6,209 nt of DNA from 66-474 sp036279975. Its GTDB lineage: Bacteria > Pseudomonadota > Gammaproteobacteria > Xanthomonadales > Rhodanobacteraceae. Below, piece by piece: positions 6,188-6,209 of the stretch; position 1 is the stretch's first letter, and each line of letters begins with the position of its first letter. A program made the position numbers and the translations under genes. The notes under the pieces were generated by a model, which saw only the letters and a list, made by a program, of their open reading frames with translations, made no database searches and had not been told where the DNA came from. Location of the stretch: NCBI GenBank assembly GCA_036279975.1, contig DASURP010000019.1, forward strand, positions 1-6,209, written 5' to 3'.

Positions 6188-6209
6188 ATGCAAAAGCTTG
6201 CTGCAGCGC
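6188..6209 (+). CDS. Start of an unidentified gene, cut by the right edge
   Basis: An ATG at 6188 opens the frame M-Q-K-L-A-A-A up to the window end. A good Shine-Dalgarno, GAGGA at 6177-6181, stands six bases upstream, much better than that of any other start in the window except glyS. A lysine at position 3 followed by small hydrophobic residues would suit the beginning of a signal peptide, but seven codons are too few to judge, and I do not recognise the product. It is divergent from the sulfotransferase remnant. Confidence 0.55.

Noticed and set aside
6080..6193. Extension of the sulfotransferase frame to a TTG at 6193
   Set aside because: The added residues have no sulfotransferase wording and the segment overlaps the leader and start of the plus-strand gene at 6188. 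The other two minus-strand frames there also show no P-loop.
1..6209. CRISPR arrays, tRNA or rRNA genes, insertion sequences, phage genes, toxin-antitoxin pairs
   Set aside because: I saw no regularly spaced direct repeats, tRNA-like cloverleaf, rRNA sequence, transposase motifs or target-site duplications in the window.

Overview
The window is GC-rich chromosomal DNA from a gammaproteobacterium. The split glycyl-tRNA synthetase (separate glyQ and glyS), the high GC content and the wording of the GlyQ, GlyS and sulfotransferase proteins suggest the Xanthomonadales (Rhodanobacteraceae/Xanthomonadaceae). This placement is a judgement from memory of the families, not a search result.

Layout from left to right. 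(1) 1-358, minus strand: the N-terminal 119 codons of a class I glutamine amidotransferase, cut by the window edge after its catalytic cysteine. (2) 359-418: a short gap with a strong GC hairpin. (3) 419-2215, minus strand: a complete GspE/PilB-type secretion or pilus assembly ATPase with no other secretion or pilus gene in view. (4) 2216-2300: a divergent promoter region with a TATACT -10 box pointing at glyQ. (5) 2301-3194 and 3187-5373, plus strand: glyQ and glyS, the alpha and beta subunits of glycyl-tRNA synthetase. They overlap by 8 bases, and a good ribosome binding site for glyS lies inside the end of glyQ. (6) 5374-5425: a small convergent gap without a clear terminator. (7) 5426-6079, minus strand: the C-terminal part of a sulfotransferase that lacks the PAPS-binding P-loop half, probably a truncated remnant. 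(8) 6080-6187: an apparent leader with two abutting hairpins and a Shine-Dalgarno sequence. (9) 6188-6209, plus strand: the first seven codons of another gene.

The functional core is the glyQS operon, which charges tRNA-Gly with glycine. The minus-strand ATPase and amidotransferase genes may share a transcript (60-base gap), but their products have no evident biochemical link to glyQS. Most of the window is ordinary housekeeping DNA. The points that deserve a second look are a Pro/Ala-rich insert in GlyS that may derive from a palindromic repeat, two or three departures from the usual motif 2 in GlyQ, the truncated sulfotransferase, and the hairpins at 370-394 and 6119-6164. I see no clear sign of a new defence, mobile or biosynthetic system.
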